Of a DNA stretch of 24,493 nucleotides, positions 15,532 to 23,306 are shown piece by piece (within the stretch, counting starts at the first letter, position 1; the number at the start of each line of letters is the position of its first letter). The DNA comes from an uncultured Prevotellaceae bacterium (GTDB taxonomy: Bacteria; Bacteroidota; Bacteroidia; Bacteroidales; Bacteroidaceae), in NCBI GenBank assembly GCA_900557555.1, contig USTH01000020.1, positions 1-24,493 on the forward strand. Direction: 5' to 3'. Made by a program: the position numbers and the translations under genes. The notes beneath the pieces are model-generated. The model was not told where the DNA came from, did no database searches, and saw nothing but the letters and a program-made list of their open reading frames with translations.

Positions 15532-15539
15532 CAAAGTTA
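15532..15539 (-). promoter_or_regulatory. -7 box of the leuS operon promoter
   Basis: The minus strand reads TAACTTTG, a full TAnnTTTG match, about 57 nt upstream of the leuS ATG. The -33 element is not clear. The rest of the divergent gap 15476-15791 holds the repeat at 15583-15661 and the sigma-factor promoter. Confidence 0.6.
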
Positions 15540-15582
15540 GCAAAAAGAAATTATACATAGTAAAATATAGAAGTATTAAGTA

Positions 15583-15661
15583 GGTGCCTTATAAAAAACA
15601 AAAGGCAATAAGAAGTAACAAAAAAGATGTCATTTGCGACCTAATTACCGATTTGGGTTAA
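15583..15661 (+). repeat. Dispersed intergenic repeat, copy A (right half only)
   Basis: This 79-bp stretch aligns closely with 21381-21458; shared blocks include ACAAAAGGCAATAAGAAGTA and GATTTGGGTTAA. It aligns more loosely with 19938-20015. It includes an inner TGCCTT...AAGGCA hairpin and ends in CCTAATTACCGATTTGGGTTAA. I see no left half; the leuS promoter occupies the space, so this copy looks truncated. It ends 77 bp before the candidate -7 box of the sigma gene. Confidence 0.7.
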
Positions 15662-15737
15662 CCTGTCATTGACACTTATTTGCTATGAGAAATTAGGAAA
15701 AACAAAAAAACTTCGAACTTGATGTCACAAAAATGCC

Positions 15738-15745
15738 TTACTTTG
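15738..15745 (+). promoter_or_regulatory. Candidate -7 box for the ECF sigma operon
   Basis: TTACTTTG differs from TAnnTTTG at one position. A TTG at 15719-15721 lies at a plausible -33 distance. It is 46 nt upstream of the sigma-factor ATG. If the operon is autoregulated, the real promoter may be of an ECF type that I cannot read. Confidence 0.35.
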
Positions 15746-15791
15746 CGTTTACTTTATAGAGACGCTACAAAAACTATATCACACACACCAG

Positions 15792-16277
15792 ATGGACAGC
15801 CATAGTTTCACACAGTTAGTCATGCCACATCGAGAGGCCTTGCTTAGGTATGCATTCTCGCTGGTCCGCGACTCCGATCAGGCGCATGACCTTGTGCAAG
15901 AGACCTGTGTGTGCGCATGGCAAAACCGTGAAAAACTTCCACAATATGCTGACAAGATTGAAGCCCTGCTTATGCGCATAGTCCACAACACCTTTATTGA
16001 CCAGCTGAGACGTCAGCGCATGGAGTGTGAGCCCATCGATACTCACTTCGATATAGCTTCTCCCGATAGTGCCTCACGTAGCGACACAGAGGCCTATGTA
16101 AGGAGTGTCATAAAGCACCTTCCGCCATTACAACGACAGGTGCTGACGATGAAGGAAATCGAAGGCTACGAAAATAGCGAGATTGCTACCATCCTTGGCA
16201 CCAACGAAGCCTCGGTTAGGAAAAACCTGCAGCGAGCACGAGAAAAAATGAAACAGATAATCCTCAAAACAACATGA
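15792..16277 (+). CDS. ECF-type RNA polymerase sigma factor
   Basis: A 161-residue protein. Residues about 8-75 are sigma-70 region 2 (LLRYAFSLVRDSDQAHDLVQ, then WQNREKLPQ and HNTFIDQLRRQR), which binds core polymerase and the -10 element. Residues about 100-157 are region 4 (LPPLQRQVLTMKEIEGYENS, then IATILGTNEASVRKNLQRAR), a helix-turn-helix for the -35 element. No regions 1 or 3 are present, as expected of group 4 sigma factors. The stop overlaps the start of the next gene in an ATGA-type junction, implying translational coupling with its probable anti-sigma factor. Targets are unknown; the downstream secreted proteins are the obvious candidates. No signal peptide or C-terminal sensor extension is seen. 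Confidence 0.93.
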   Translation: MDSHSFTQLVMPHREALLRYAFSLVRDSDQAHDLVQETCVCAWQNREKLPQYADKIEALLMRIVHNTFIDQLRRQRMECEPIDTHFDIASPDSASRSDTEAYVRSVIKHLPPLQRQVLTMKEIEGYENSEIATILGTNEASVRKNLQRAREKMKQIILKTT

Positions 16278-16912
16278 AAATGGAACATATCGAAACTCTT
16301 ATACAGCGCTATCTCGAGGGAAAAACCTCAGTTGCCGAAGAGCAGGAACTGAGGATGTTTTTCCAATCGGCCGATGTGCCGCAAGAACTCAAGAAATATG
16401 CTTCGCTCTTTACTTGGCAAGACAACGGTGACGATATAGGCGCAGACCTTGACGACATCTTTGCTCAAAGCGTGAGCGAACTGGAGTCAGAACCCATTGT
16501 CAAACAACCTTTGATGGGCAGAAGAATTTGGTGGTCGGTGGCCGCATGCATAGCTGTGGTAGTCTCTGTCACGCTATTTCTCAATCATGAAGACAATGAC
16601 ACCATTGCTAACCGCCCCATCGCCCAACGCTCTGTTGACAAGACAAACCACACAGATGCTCCCGTAGCCCCCATGGACAAAACAAAGCCTATGATGGAAG
16701 CAACCAAGGCTCACTCGCCTGCTGGTGTTGTTGAAAAGGTTGTGTCTACTGCACCGATAAGTCATACCCCCGAGACTGCAGTACCATGCGAAGACGCCTA
16801 CTCTGACCCACAGGTAGCCTACGAAGAGGCCCAAAAAGCTTTGATGCTCCTCTCCGACAATCTCAACAAGGGATTCGAAGCAATAGAAAACGCAAACATA
16901 TCTAACTCCTGA
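16274..16912 (+). CDS. Probable single-pass membrane anti-sigma factor
   Basis: A 212-residue protein. Residues 1-80 are cytoplasmic and acidic; the opening IETLIQRYLEGKTSVAEEQE resembles the start of many Bacteroidota anti-sigma and FecR-like proteins. One transmembrane helix spans about residues 84-104 (RIWWSVAACIAVVVSVTLFL). The remaining 108 residues should be periplasmic and have low complexity (Pro/Thr/Lys/Ala), with a C-terminal helix. I see no FecR domain and no ZAS zinc motif (HxxxCxxC). The assignment therefore rests on topology, the N-terminal motif and the 4-bp overlap with the sigma-factor gene. The periplasmic part may sense envelope state. The start could also be the second Met, two codons later. 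Confidence 0.65.
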   Translation: MKMEHIETLIQRYLEGKTSVAEEQELRMFFQSADVPQELKKYASLFTWQDNGDDIGADLDDIFAQSVSELESEPIVKQPLMGRRIWWSVAACIAVVVSVTLFLNHEDNDTIANRPIAQRSVDKTNHTDAPVAPMDKTKPMMEATKAHSPAGVVEKVVSTAPISHTPETAVPCEDAYSDPQVAYEEAQKALMLLSDNLNKGFEAIENANISNS

Positions 16913-16917
16913 CTACA

Positions 16918-17415
16918 ATGAAACACATAACAATTTTCTCTCTCACTCTTATATGTATGCTTGCCGTAGCCCACATCGGCAAAGCGCAGGTCAAAGCGTT
17001 CGAAAAATTTCGCAACATCCCCGACGTGTCGTACGTATATATTTCCAAAACAATGCTTCGCATGGCCAAGGGAACCGTAAAGTCCAATTATGGGAAAAGC
17101 GAAATAAATCTTGGTGATATGTTCGACAAACTCAACAGCCTGCAGGTCATAAGTGTAGAAAAACAAGACAAAGCTGCGGAAATAAAAAAGATGGTCAGCG
17201 ATATCGTTGAAAAAGACAAGTATGACATTGTTATGGAAGTGGCCGATGAAGAAGACGCTGTAACCATCTATAGCAAGCTTGACAAAACCCCGTCTGTAGT
17301 GCTGATGCAAACCGAAGATACTAAGGATCACGAGCTCAACCTTATAGTATTCTCTGGCACTTTTACAGAAGAAGATTTGGTGAACATCACACAAAAAGAA
17401 AGAAAAAAAGAATAA
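16918..17415 (+). CDS. Secreted DUF4252 protein
   Basis: A 165-residue protein with a Sec signal peptide (about residues 1-23, ending HIGKAQ). The mature part follows the DUF4252 pattern: FEKFRNIPDVSYVYISKTML near the start, LNSLQVISVEKQDKAAEIK in the middle, and ELNLIVFSGTFTEEDLVNIT at the end. The function of DUF4252 is unknown. It is common in Bacteroidota beside ECF sigma genes. It lies 5 bp after the putative anti-sigma gene, so it is almost certainly in the same operon and is a likely member or modulator of the regulon. Signal type I is favoured because there is no lipobox Cys. See 19231-19677 for a similar-looking partner. Confidence 0.8.
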   Translation: MKHITIFSLTLICMLAVAHIGKAQVKAFEKFRNIPDVSYVYISKTMLRMAKGTVKSNYGKSEINLGDMFDKLNSLQVISVEKQDKAAEIKKMVSDIVEKDKYDIVMEVADEEDAVTIYSKLDKTPSVVLMQTEDTKDHELNLIVFSGTFTEEDLVNITQKERKKE

Positions 17416-17501
17416 TACACCAGTGTATCCACAGTGTTTCTTGGTGGCTTAACCACCCCCTGTATGTAAACTCTGGATACCCGTTCTCAACACCAACCAC
17501 A

Positions 17502-19163
17502 ATGAAAAAACAACTGTTATTATGCCTGACACTTGTGTTAGGCCTGGAGATTAATGCTTTTGCAAAAAACAGCGTAACAATCAGTGTGAGTCGACAAGGC
17601 TCTCTGAGTGAGCAACTTAAGAAATATGATGCTCTCACATCGCTTAAGGTGTGTGGCGCTCTTAGCTCGGAAGATGTAAAAAGCATTGCACGCTTTGTGA
17701 CCTATGCGAATGGTGACTCTCCTGTAGCTACTGGAGGACTCATGAATCTTGACCTCAGTCAGGCAACACTCTCTGACTTTAATTCGGGCCTGGAACTCAA
17801 TAGAGTAGTCAAGGGTTCTGCCTCACTACGCACCATCGTGCTGGGCAATACATACTATGTCGCTTATCAGACATTCTACGATGCCCCTAATCTGAAAATC
17901 ATAGAATTCAACGGCAATATTGGCCATATGGACGGCTATCTTTTTGGCAACTTGCCCAAGCTCGAGAGGGTGACTTTTCGAGGCGCAGTGATTAGCACCG
18001 GTGGCTATGAGTTTTTCAGAAACTGCCCTCGACTCAAGAAAGTAGAATTCCTTTCGCCGCTGATTAACGCCAACATAGGCGAGCCCATAGAATGTCCGCT
18101 CCTCAAAGGCTACACGGTTAAAACTCCGGTTGTCAAGTCATCGGCAGACTTTATTGCTACCACTACCGATGCCAAAATCCTAAAAGCCTACAATTGGGTG
18201 CCTGTCTTCGACTTTTTCGTGCAATGGGCAGACAAGTCATGTAATGAAAGATTCTTCTCGGACTTAGTCAAAGGCATAACTCCTACCATGATTGACCTGG
18301 CCGAACTGTTAGGCGATACGGCAAATGTCAATCGCCTTCAGACATACATCGTAGTGAACGAGGGAGAAGACGCTGGCAAGTCAAAGATGGAAATTCTTAA
18401 AGAATCGGCTCCCTATGTCCGTACCGGCCAAACAGCACCAGTCTTTACATATGCCTCTCCCAATGACTCGTTGCTGACTCTTACCCGCAACTTCTTTGAC
18501 CTCGACAAGGTGGCAGGACCGGGCGATGAACTCTCAAAAATCAAAAAACTGCTATACTGGGTGCACGACCTCGTGCGGCACGATGGTTCTTCTTCGTGGC
18601 CCAACTGTCGATACAACTGCATAGACCTTTATAAAGTATGCCAGAGCGAGAAACGTGGTATCAACTGCCGTTTCATGGCCATTATGCTATGCGAAGCACT
18701 GCTCGCCGAGGGTATACCCGCACGCTACCTCACCTGTCAGTCAAAAAACTACGACACTGATTCCGACTGCCACGTCATAACCGTAGCATGGAGTCGCCAA
18801 CTAAACAAATGGGTGTGGGTGGATCCTACCTTCTGTGCCTATGTGACCGATGAAAACGGGCTGTGGCTCCACCCTGGAGAGGTGCGCGAGAGATTACGCC
18901 ACGGGCAACCGCTCGTACCCAATAGCGATGCCAACTGGAACCACGAGTCACTCCAGACCAAAGAGGAATATCTTGAGCAGTATATGGCCAAAAACCTGTA
19001 CCTCATAACTTCTAATCTCAAGTCAATGAGCGAACCAGAGTCAAAACGGTCAAACAATGGTTTTATAACCCTCATTCCCGATGGCTTTGACTACAATCAC
19101 GGCGCCACCACCACCGATGATGCTTACTTTTGGCAAGCACCACCCAAGGAACTTGTGAAGTAA
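17502..19163 (+). CDS. Secreted transglutaminase-like protein with N-terminal BspA-like leucine-rich region
   Basis: A 553-residue protein with a Sec signal (residues 1-21, ...EINAFA). Residues about 85-185 have repeat-like blocks (LRTIVLGNTYYVAYQTFYDA, LKIIEFNGNI, LERVTFRGAVIS, LKKVEFLSP) that resemble BspA-type leucine-rich repeats, often involved in surface binding. Residues about 340-450 are a transglutaminase-like (papain-fold) domain. Cys389 lies in RGINCRFMAIMLCEALLAEG, His424 in DSDCHVITVAWS and Asp441 in WVWVDPTF, so the full catalytic triad is present. The domain could be a peptidase or a transferase; the substrate is unknown. It lies 86 bp after the DUF4252 gene on the same strand. 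I saw no T9SS CTD, so it is probably periplasmic or surface-retained by other means. Confidence 0.82.
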   Translation: MKKQLLLCLTLVLGLEINAFAKNSVTISVSRQGSLSEQLKKYDALTSLKVCGALSSEDVKSIARFVTYANGDSPVATGGLMNLDLSQATLSDFNSGLELNRVVKGSASLRTIVLGNTYYVAYQTFYDAPNLKIIEFNGNIGHMDGYLFGNLPKLERVTFRGAVISTGGYEFFRNCPRLKKVEFLSPLINANIGEPIECPLLKGYTVKTPVVKSSADFIATTTDAKILKAYNWVPVFDFFVQWADKSCNERFFSDLVKGITPTMIDLAELLGDTANVNRLQTYIVVNEGEDAGKSKMEILKESAPYVRTGQTAPVFTYASPNDSLLTLTRNFFDLDKVAGPGDELSKIKKLLYWVHDLVRHDGSSSWPNCRYNCIDLYKVCQSEKRGINCRFMAIMLCEALLAEGIPARYLTCQSKNYDTDSDCHVITVAWSRQLNKWVWVDPTFCAYVTDENGLWLHPGEVRERLRHGQPLVPNSDANWNHESLQTKEEYLEQYMAKNLYLITSNLKSMSEPESKRSNNGFITLIPDGFDYNHGATTTDDAYFWQAPPKELVK

Positions 19164-19230
19164 TCTGGCTCCGGCCATCCGCTTGCAACCAATATCTAAA
19201 GAACAGTAATAACCAAAAAACACCAGAACA

Positions 19231-19677
19231 ATGAAAAGCAAGAAAAAATACATCATTGCGTTGCTGCTTATGCTCGTGCTTGTGCCAACATCAGCGCGTC
19301 GAAACGAATTCCGTGAAATCAAACAAGACAAAAACATTACCTACCTCCACATTCCGTCGTTTCTAACCTCTGGCTTTGTTTCAAAAAAGGTGAAAATAAA
19401 CAAGAGCGCCGTGACCAAGGTGAAGGGCATGCACATCATAATGGCTGACAACACAAAAGGGGTGGCTCATGTTGACAAATGGTTTCGAACCTATATCGAC
19501 AACAAAGACGCCGAACCCCTTGTTTCGGCCAATCAAGATGGTGCCAACGTGGAAGTATATCTGCTCGATCCCTACAAACGTATAAACAAACTCATTATAT
19601 ACTCTCAGGACAAGGATGAGTCGTGTGTATTGATTATGCGAGGCAAAGTAGAGGTTTCTGACCTCAAATTTGATTAG
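19231..19677 (+). CDS. Small secreted protein resembling DUF4252 (possible paralogue)
   Basis: A 148-residue protein with a Sec signal (about residues 1-22, ...VPTSAR). I do not recognise the family with certainty. The pattern parallels the DUF4252 protein at 16918-17415: a first strand-helix block (DKNITYLHIPSFL against IPDVSYVYISKTM), a middle stretch of KVKGMHIIMAD type, and a final block (LIIYSQDKDESCVLIMRGKV against ELNLIVFSGTF) leading to a short acidic C-terminus. Being in the same cluster, 67 bp after the transglutaminase-like gene, makes a duplicated and diverged partner plausible. It has a single mature Cys and no lipobox. It could instead be an unrelated small envelope protein. Confidence 0.6.
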   Translation: MKSKKKYIIALLLMLVLVPTSARRNEFREIKQDKNITYLHIPSFLTSGFVSKKVKINKSAVTKVKGMHIIMADNTKGVAHVDKWFRTYIDNKDAEPLVSANQDGANVEVYLLDPYKRINKLIIYSQDKDESCVLIMRGKVEVSDLKFD

Positions 19678-19778
19678 CGTGTAGAGCTTGTGTGGAACTT
19701 TTACCACCTTGCATCGCCAAAGGCCGACCCGTCACCGATATAACTTGACCAGACGCCCGTAAATGCACGACTTTAGTT

Positions 19779-19822
19779 ATCCCCACCGGCCGAAATCTAT
19801 ATCGTTTTCGGCCGGTGGGGAT
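19779..19822. repeat. 17-bp perfect hairpin with GGCCGAAA motif, plus a third partial arm
   Basis: ATCCCCACCGGCCGAAA at 19779-19795 pairs perfectly with TTTCGGCCGGTGGGGAT at 19806-19822 around the loop TCTATATCGT. A third copy of the core, GATTTCGGCCGGAATC, follows at 19826-19841 and touches repeat copy B. It is GC-rich with no T-run after it, so it is unlikely to be a normal intrinsic terminator, although it may help end the upstream operon. The gap 19678-20190 otherwise holds repeat B and one promoter; no gene is visible. Confidence 0.6.
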
Positions 19823-19841
19823 GTTGATTTCGGCCGGAATC

Positions 19842-20015
19842 TTAATCCCAAATCGGTCATTGGGGCTTGTTTGTCTTTTGTTTTTTGTGTGGAAGAGTAT
19901 ATTTTGTTTGGCTTTTAGTGAGTAATAGCGAGCAAAAGATGCCTTATAGCAAACAAAAGACTGCAAGCAGTTCTAAAATATTACATTCAACGGCCTAATG
20001 ACCGTTTTGGGCTAA
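19842..20015 (+). repeat. Dispersed intergenic repeat, copy B (full length)
   Basis: The left end TTAATCCCAAATCGGTCATT (19842-19861) is mirrored by the right end AATGACCGTTTTGGGCTAA (19997-20015). These form imperfect terminal inverted repeats of about 23 bp, with inner arms GTCTTTTGTTT (left) and AAACAAAAGAC (right). The middle holds TTTTAGTGAGTAATAGCGAG, matched in copy C by TTTTAGCGAATAATAGCGGG. The right half aligns with copies A and C. It lies upstream of the CNNM gene, 138 bp before its -7 box. Confidence 0.75.
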
Positions 20016-20153
20016 TGCAGGATGACTCTCCTTGAGATGTAAGGTAGCTCAAAACTTGGCATTAAGAGGCTCTTTGACGGTCTGAAATCAAGAAATATTT
20101 AAAAAGTAGCAATAGTTTTAGATTAAAAATGGTGTTATGAGAAAAAATGTGAC

Positions 20154-20161
20154 TATTTTTG
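20154..20161 (+). promoter_or_regulatory. -7 box of the CNNM/CBS gene
   Basis: TATTTTTG matches TAnnTTTG fully, 29 nt before the ATG at 20191. The -33 element is weak. Confidence 0.6.
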
Positions 20162-20190
20162 CAGTCAGTAATGTTATGCTTTAGTCTTTT

Positions 20191-21231
20191 ATGGGCTTAT
20201 TGTTATTGTATTTCTTTATTGCTTTATCTGTATCGGCTTTGTGTTCTGTGCTTGAAGCTGTTTTTTTGTCTACTCCTGCAACCTTTGTGGCAAGTGCTGG
20301 AGATAAGAATTTGCGCTCGGCTGCATTGCTGAAGAGTCTAAAGAAGCAGCCGAACCGTCCGATAAGTGCCATCCTGACGCTCAATACTATTGCCAACACC
20401 ATGGGTGCGGCGGGGGTCGGTGCTCAGGCTGGCGTTGTTTTCGGCAGTGAATGGATTGGACTGTTTAGCGGTGTGCTCACCCTGTGTATCCTTGTTTTCT
20501 CGGAGATAATACCCAAAACGGTAGGCAACCGTTACTGGCGCAAATTGGCGTTGCCGTCTGCCAACATTATAAGAGTAATGCTGTTCGTTACCTATCCGTT
20601 GGTAATATTGGCGGAGGGGCTCACAAGATTTTTGGGTAAGACGAAGTCACAATCAGTAAGTCGTGATGAGGTCAGTGCCATGGTAAAGGTTGGTGCTGAT
20701 GAGGGAGTCTTTGAGAAGGAGGAGAACAAGATGATACAGCACCTCATCAAGCTGTCTGCTGTCACGGCTCACGAGATAATGACACCGAGTGTTGTGGTGG
20801 CAGAAGCCGACGAAGCTCTTACGGTGAAGGAGTTTTATGCCCGGGAGGAGTTTAACACGTATTCACGCATACCAGTCTATAAGGATGACGAGGAGTATAT
20901 TACGGGCTATGTGTTGCGTCAGACCATTCTTGAAAGGCTTGCGGAAGACAAGTTCTCTACCACACTGAGAGAAATCGTGCGCCCTGTTTTGACTTTTCAG
21001 GAGGAAACCAGTGTTTCGAACATCCTTGAACTGATGCTTGCCAAGAAAGAACACATCTCAATCATTATTGATGAGTATGGCTGTATGCGTGGCATCGTGA
21101 CCATGGAAGATGTAATAGAAACTATGCTCGGATTTGAAATAATGGATGAGCGGGATACGGTGACAGACATGCAGGATCTTGCTCGCAAAAAGTGGGAGCA
21201 GGCCCGCAGCGCCATCGTCCGCAAACATTAA
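20191..21231 (+). CDS. CNNM/DUF21 membrane protein with CBS pair (HlyC/CorC family)
   Basis: A 346-residue inner-membrane protein. Residues about 1-150 form the CNNM (DUF21) transmembrane domain, with three to four helices. Visible blocks are ALCSVLEAVFLS, ILTLNTIANTMGAAGVG and SEIIPKTVG, the conserved acidic helix of the family. Residues about 150-190 link to a CBS pair (about 190-310: EIMTPSVVVAEADEALTVKE, SRIPVYKDDEEYITGYVLR, IIIDEYGCMRGIVTMEDVIE). CNNM proteins are implicated in magnesium and cobalt transport. The usual C-terminal CorC/HlyC domain is missing: the protein ends about 30 residues after the CBS pair at RKKWEQARSAIVRKH. That shorter form occurs in Bacteroidota, but it separates this protein from full-length gliding-motility (GldE) types. 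Confidence 0.85.
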   Translation: MGLLLLYFFIALSVSALCSVLEAVFLSTPATFVASAGDKNLRSAALLKSLKKQPNRPISAILTLNTIANTMGAAGVGAQAGVVFGSEWIGLFSGVLTLCILVFSEIIPKTVGNRYWRKLALPSANIIRVMLFVTYPLVILAEGLTRFLGKTKSQSVSRDEVSAMVKVGADEGVFEKEENKMIQHLIKLSAVTAHEIMTPSVVVAEADEALTVKEFYAREEFNTYSRIPVYKDDEEYITGYVLRQTILERLAEDKFSTTLREIVRPVLTFQEETSVSNILELMLAKKEHISIIIDEYGCMRGIVTMEDVIETMLGFEIMDERDTVTDMQDLARKKWEQARSAIVRKH

Positions 21232-21267
21232 GGGGCGTCTGCTGTGCTAACGAAATCACCAATTTGG

Positions 21268-21458
21268 TTAAACCCAATTCGGTCGTTAGGACTTATTGTA
21301 TTTTGATTTTTTAGAAGAGCAGATGTTGATAGTCCTTTTAGCGAATAATAGCGGGCTATTTTGAGCTAAAAACAAGCAGCAGATGCCTTGTAAAAACAAA
21401 AGGCAATAAGAAGTAATAAAAAGACGCCATTTACGACGTAATGATGGATTTGGGTTAA
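21268..21458 (+). repeat. Dispersed intergenic repeat, copy C (full length)
   Basis: The left end TTAAACCCAATTCGGTCGTT (21268-21287) is mirrored imperfectly by AATGATGGATTTGGGTTAA (21440-21458). Further in, ACTTATTG and TTTTG on the left oppose CAAAAGGCAATAAGAAGT on the right, so the unit could fold as one long hairpin with a bulge of about 23 nt on the right arm. The right half (21381-21458) is the closest relative of copy A. It lies in the gap 21232-21592, which otherwise holds only the promoter of the next gene. Confidence 0.75.
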
Positions 21459-21506
21459 AATTGCCTTTGTCTGTGTAAAAAAAGATTAATGTTGTTGGTT
21501 CTGTAG

Positions 21507-21535
21507 TTTGGGAATGGAAATAATTAGTAACTTTG
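21507..21535 (+). promoter_or_regulatory. Bacteroidota promoter of the TPR lipoprotein gene
   Basis: TTTG at 21507-21510 and TAACTTTG at 21528-21535 match the -33 and -7 elements, with 17 nt between them (the consensus is about 19-21). The ATG at 21593 is 57 nt beyond the -7 box, leaving an A-rich leader. Confidence 0.7.
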
Positions 21536-21592
21536 TTGTCTCAAAGAATATAATTGTCCCCAAAGAATACGAATATAAAAACAACAATAATT

Positions 21593-23299
21593 ATGTCTAA
21601 GAAAATCTCACTATGCATGACAGTGTTGGCGGCCGCCGTGCTGTCATCGTGCAGCAAGATGGGACCGTTGAGCCCAGATTATTTTACTGTGACTCCCAAC
21701 CCTCTTGAAGCTCAAGCAGGCAAGGTGCCTGTTACAATCAATGGCCTCTTCCCTGAAAAATACATGAAGCGTAAGGCAGTGGTAACCGTCACTCCGGTAT
21801 TGCGCTATGAAGGAGGTGAAGCTCTTGGCCAACCAGCTACTTTTCAGGGCGAAAAGGTTGTTGGCAACAATCAGACCATTTCGTATCGCGTGGGTGGAAA
21901 CTACACCATGAAGACTACCTACGATTATATAGACCCGATGCACAAGAGCGAACTGTATCTTGTCTTTGCCGCTACGGTGGGCAAAAAATCGGTGTCAATA
22001 CCAGAAGTCAAGGTTGCCGATGGGGTCATTGCAACGTCTGAACTGGTGAAACGCACCCTGAAAAGCGCCTCTACATCTTATGCACAAGACAACTTCCAGC
22101 GCATTATCAAGAAAAAGCAGGAGGCAAACATTCAGTTCCTTATTAATCAAGCCAAAATACGCACAGGCGAAATCAAGAGTGTCTCCGTACAAGACTTTTT
22201 GGCTACGTTGAAGGATATCCCCGTTGAGGAAAACCGCAAGGCTTTTGACGGCATAGAGATTTCTTCTTACGCTTCACCTGACGGTTCGCTGGACTTCAAT
22301 ACAAAATTGGCCGACCAACGTGGAAAGACGACAAAAAGCTATGTTGCTGGAGAAATGAAGGCTGCCGGTGTAGAGGGAAATGTAGACTCTAAGTATACCG
22401 CAGAAGACTGGGAGGGTTTCCAGCAACTTGTGTCGCAGTCTAATATTCAGGACAAGGATGTTATTATCCGTGTACTGTCAATGTACAACGATCCCGAGGA
22501 GCGTGAAAAACAAATACGCAACATCTCGGCTGCATATGGTGACCTGACCAAGGAGATTTTGCCAAGGTTGCGCCGTTCACGCATAATGCTTCACTACAAT
22601 CTCATTGGGCGGACAGATGAAGAGATTATGTCACAGTTCAATCAAGAGCCGGCAAAGCTCAGTGTAGAGGAAATGCTTTATGCTGCAAGCATGGCCGACG
22701 ATGAGGAGCAACAGGAAAAGATTCTCGGCAAGATGAAGGATCTTTATCCCAATGACTACAGGTCATATAACAACCTCGCAACTCTGGCTTATCAGCGTGG
22801 CGATTACGCACAGGCCAAGCAGCTTGTCGACAAGGCTCTTGCTCTGAATGCTAATGCTCCAGAAGCTAATGTCAACAAAGGTCTGCTGTCTATGCTTGAT
22901 GGAAATACAGCCGAAGCAACCCAGTATCTATCTAAGGGTTCTAACGCACTTGGCTTGAATGAGGCTTTGGGAAATCTCTATCTGCTTCAAGGCAACAACG
23001 CCCAAGCAGTTAAGGCTTTTGGCAAAGATGCAAGCAACAGTGCCGCTTTGGCCCAGTTGCTTAACAAAGACTACCTATCGGCAGCCACCACGCTTAACGG
23101 TGTGGCAGAACCTGATGCCATGACAAGTTATCTGAAGGCTATAATTGCCAGCAGAACAAACAACACGGACTTGGCCATTGACAATTTAAAGACGGCTGTT
23201 TCGCTCGACTCTTCGCTAGCAGATTATGCGGCTAAAGACCTTGAGTTTGTCAAGTTGAGAAACGATGCAGCATTCAAACAGATTACACAGTTGAAGTAA
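21593..23299 (+). CDS. OmpA-like/TPR outer-envelope lipoprotein
   Basis: A 568-residue lipoprotein from ATG at 21593 (MSKKISLCMTVLAAAVLSSC, acylated Cys20). A TTG 13 codons earlier would put a polar leader before the signal, so it is not used. Residues about 25-160 are a beta-rich region of unknown type. Residues about 219-250 hold IEISSYASPDGSLDFNTKLA, followed by QRGKTTKSYV. This resembles the OmpA-like pattern (ASPEG...N..LA..R) that binds peptidoglycan. From about residue 380 to the end are tetratricopeptide repeats (YNNLATLAYQRGDYAQAKQL, VNKGLLSMLDGNTAEATQY, NLYLLQGNNAQAVKAF), a protein-protein platform. It is probably a structural or scaffold protein linking outer membrane and peptidoglycan. 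The partner is unknown. The next lipoprotein gene begins 7 bp after its stop. Confidence 0.8.
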   Translation: MSKKISLCMTVLAAAVLSSCSKMGPLSPDYFTVTPNPLEAQAGKVPVTINGLFPEKYMKRKAVVTVTPVLRYEGGEALGQPATFQGEKVVGNNQTISYRVGGNYTMKTTYDYIDPMHKSELYLVFAATVGKKSVSIPEVKVADGVIATSELVKRTLKSASTSYAQDNFQRIIKKKQEANIQFLINQAKIRTGEIKSVSVQDFLATLKDIPVEENRKAFDGIEISSYASPDGSLDFNTKLADQRGKTTKSYVAGEMKAAGVEGNVDSKYTAEDWEGFQQLVSQSNIQDKDVIIRVLSMYNDPEEREKQIRNISAAYGDLTKEILPRLRRSRIMLHYNLIGRTDEEIMSQFNQEPAKLSVEEMLYAASMADDEEQQEKILGKMKDLYPNDYRSYNNLATLAYQRGDYAQAKQLVDKALALNANAPEANVNKGLLSMLDGNTAEATQYLSKGSNALGLNEALGNLYLLQGNNAQAVKAFGKDASNSAALAQLLNKDYLSAATTLNGVAEPDAMTSYLKAIIASRTNNTDLAIDNLKTAVSLDSSLADYAAKDLEFVKLRNDAAFKQITQLK

Positions 23300-23306
23300 T
23301 CGGAAG

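Noticed and set aside
16819..17394. 191-codon minus-strand reading opposite the DUF4252 gene
   Set aside because: It covers the DUF4252 gene and the junction with the anti-sigma gene; the plus-strand genes have a signal peptide, operon spacing and family pattern.
19826..19841. Perfect palindrome at the third GGCCG copy
   Set aside because: TTTCGGCCGGAA is only a near-palindrome (T/C differences on the two sides), so it was kept as a partial repeat arm.
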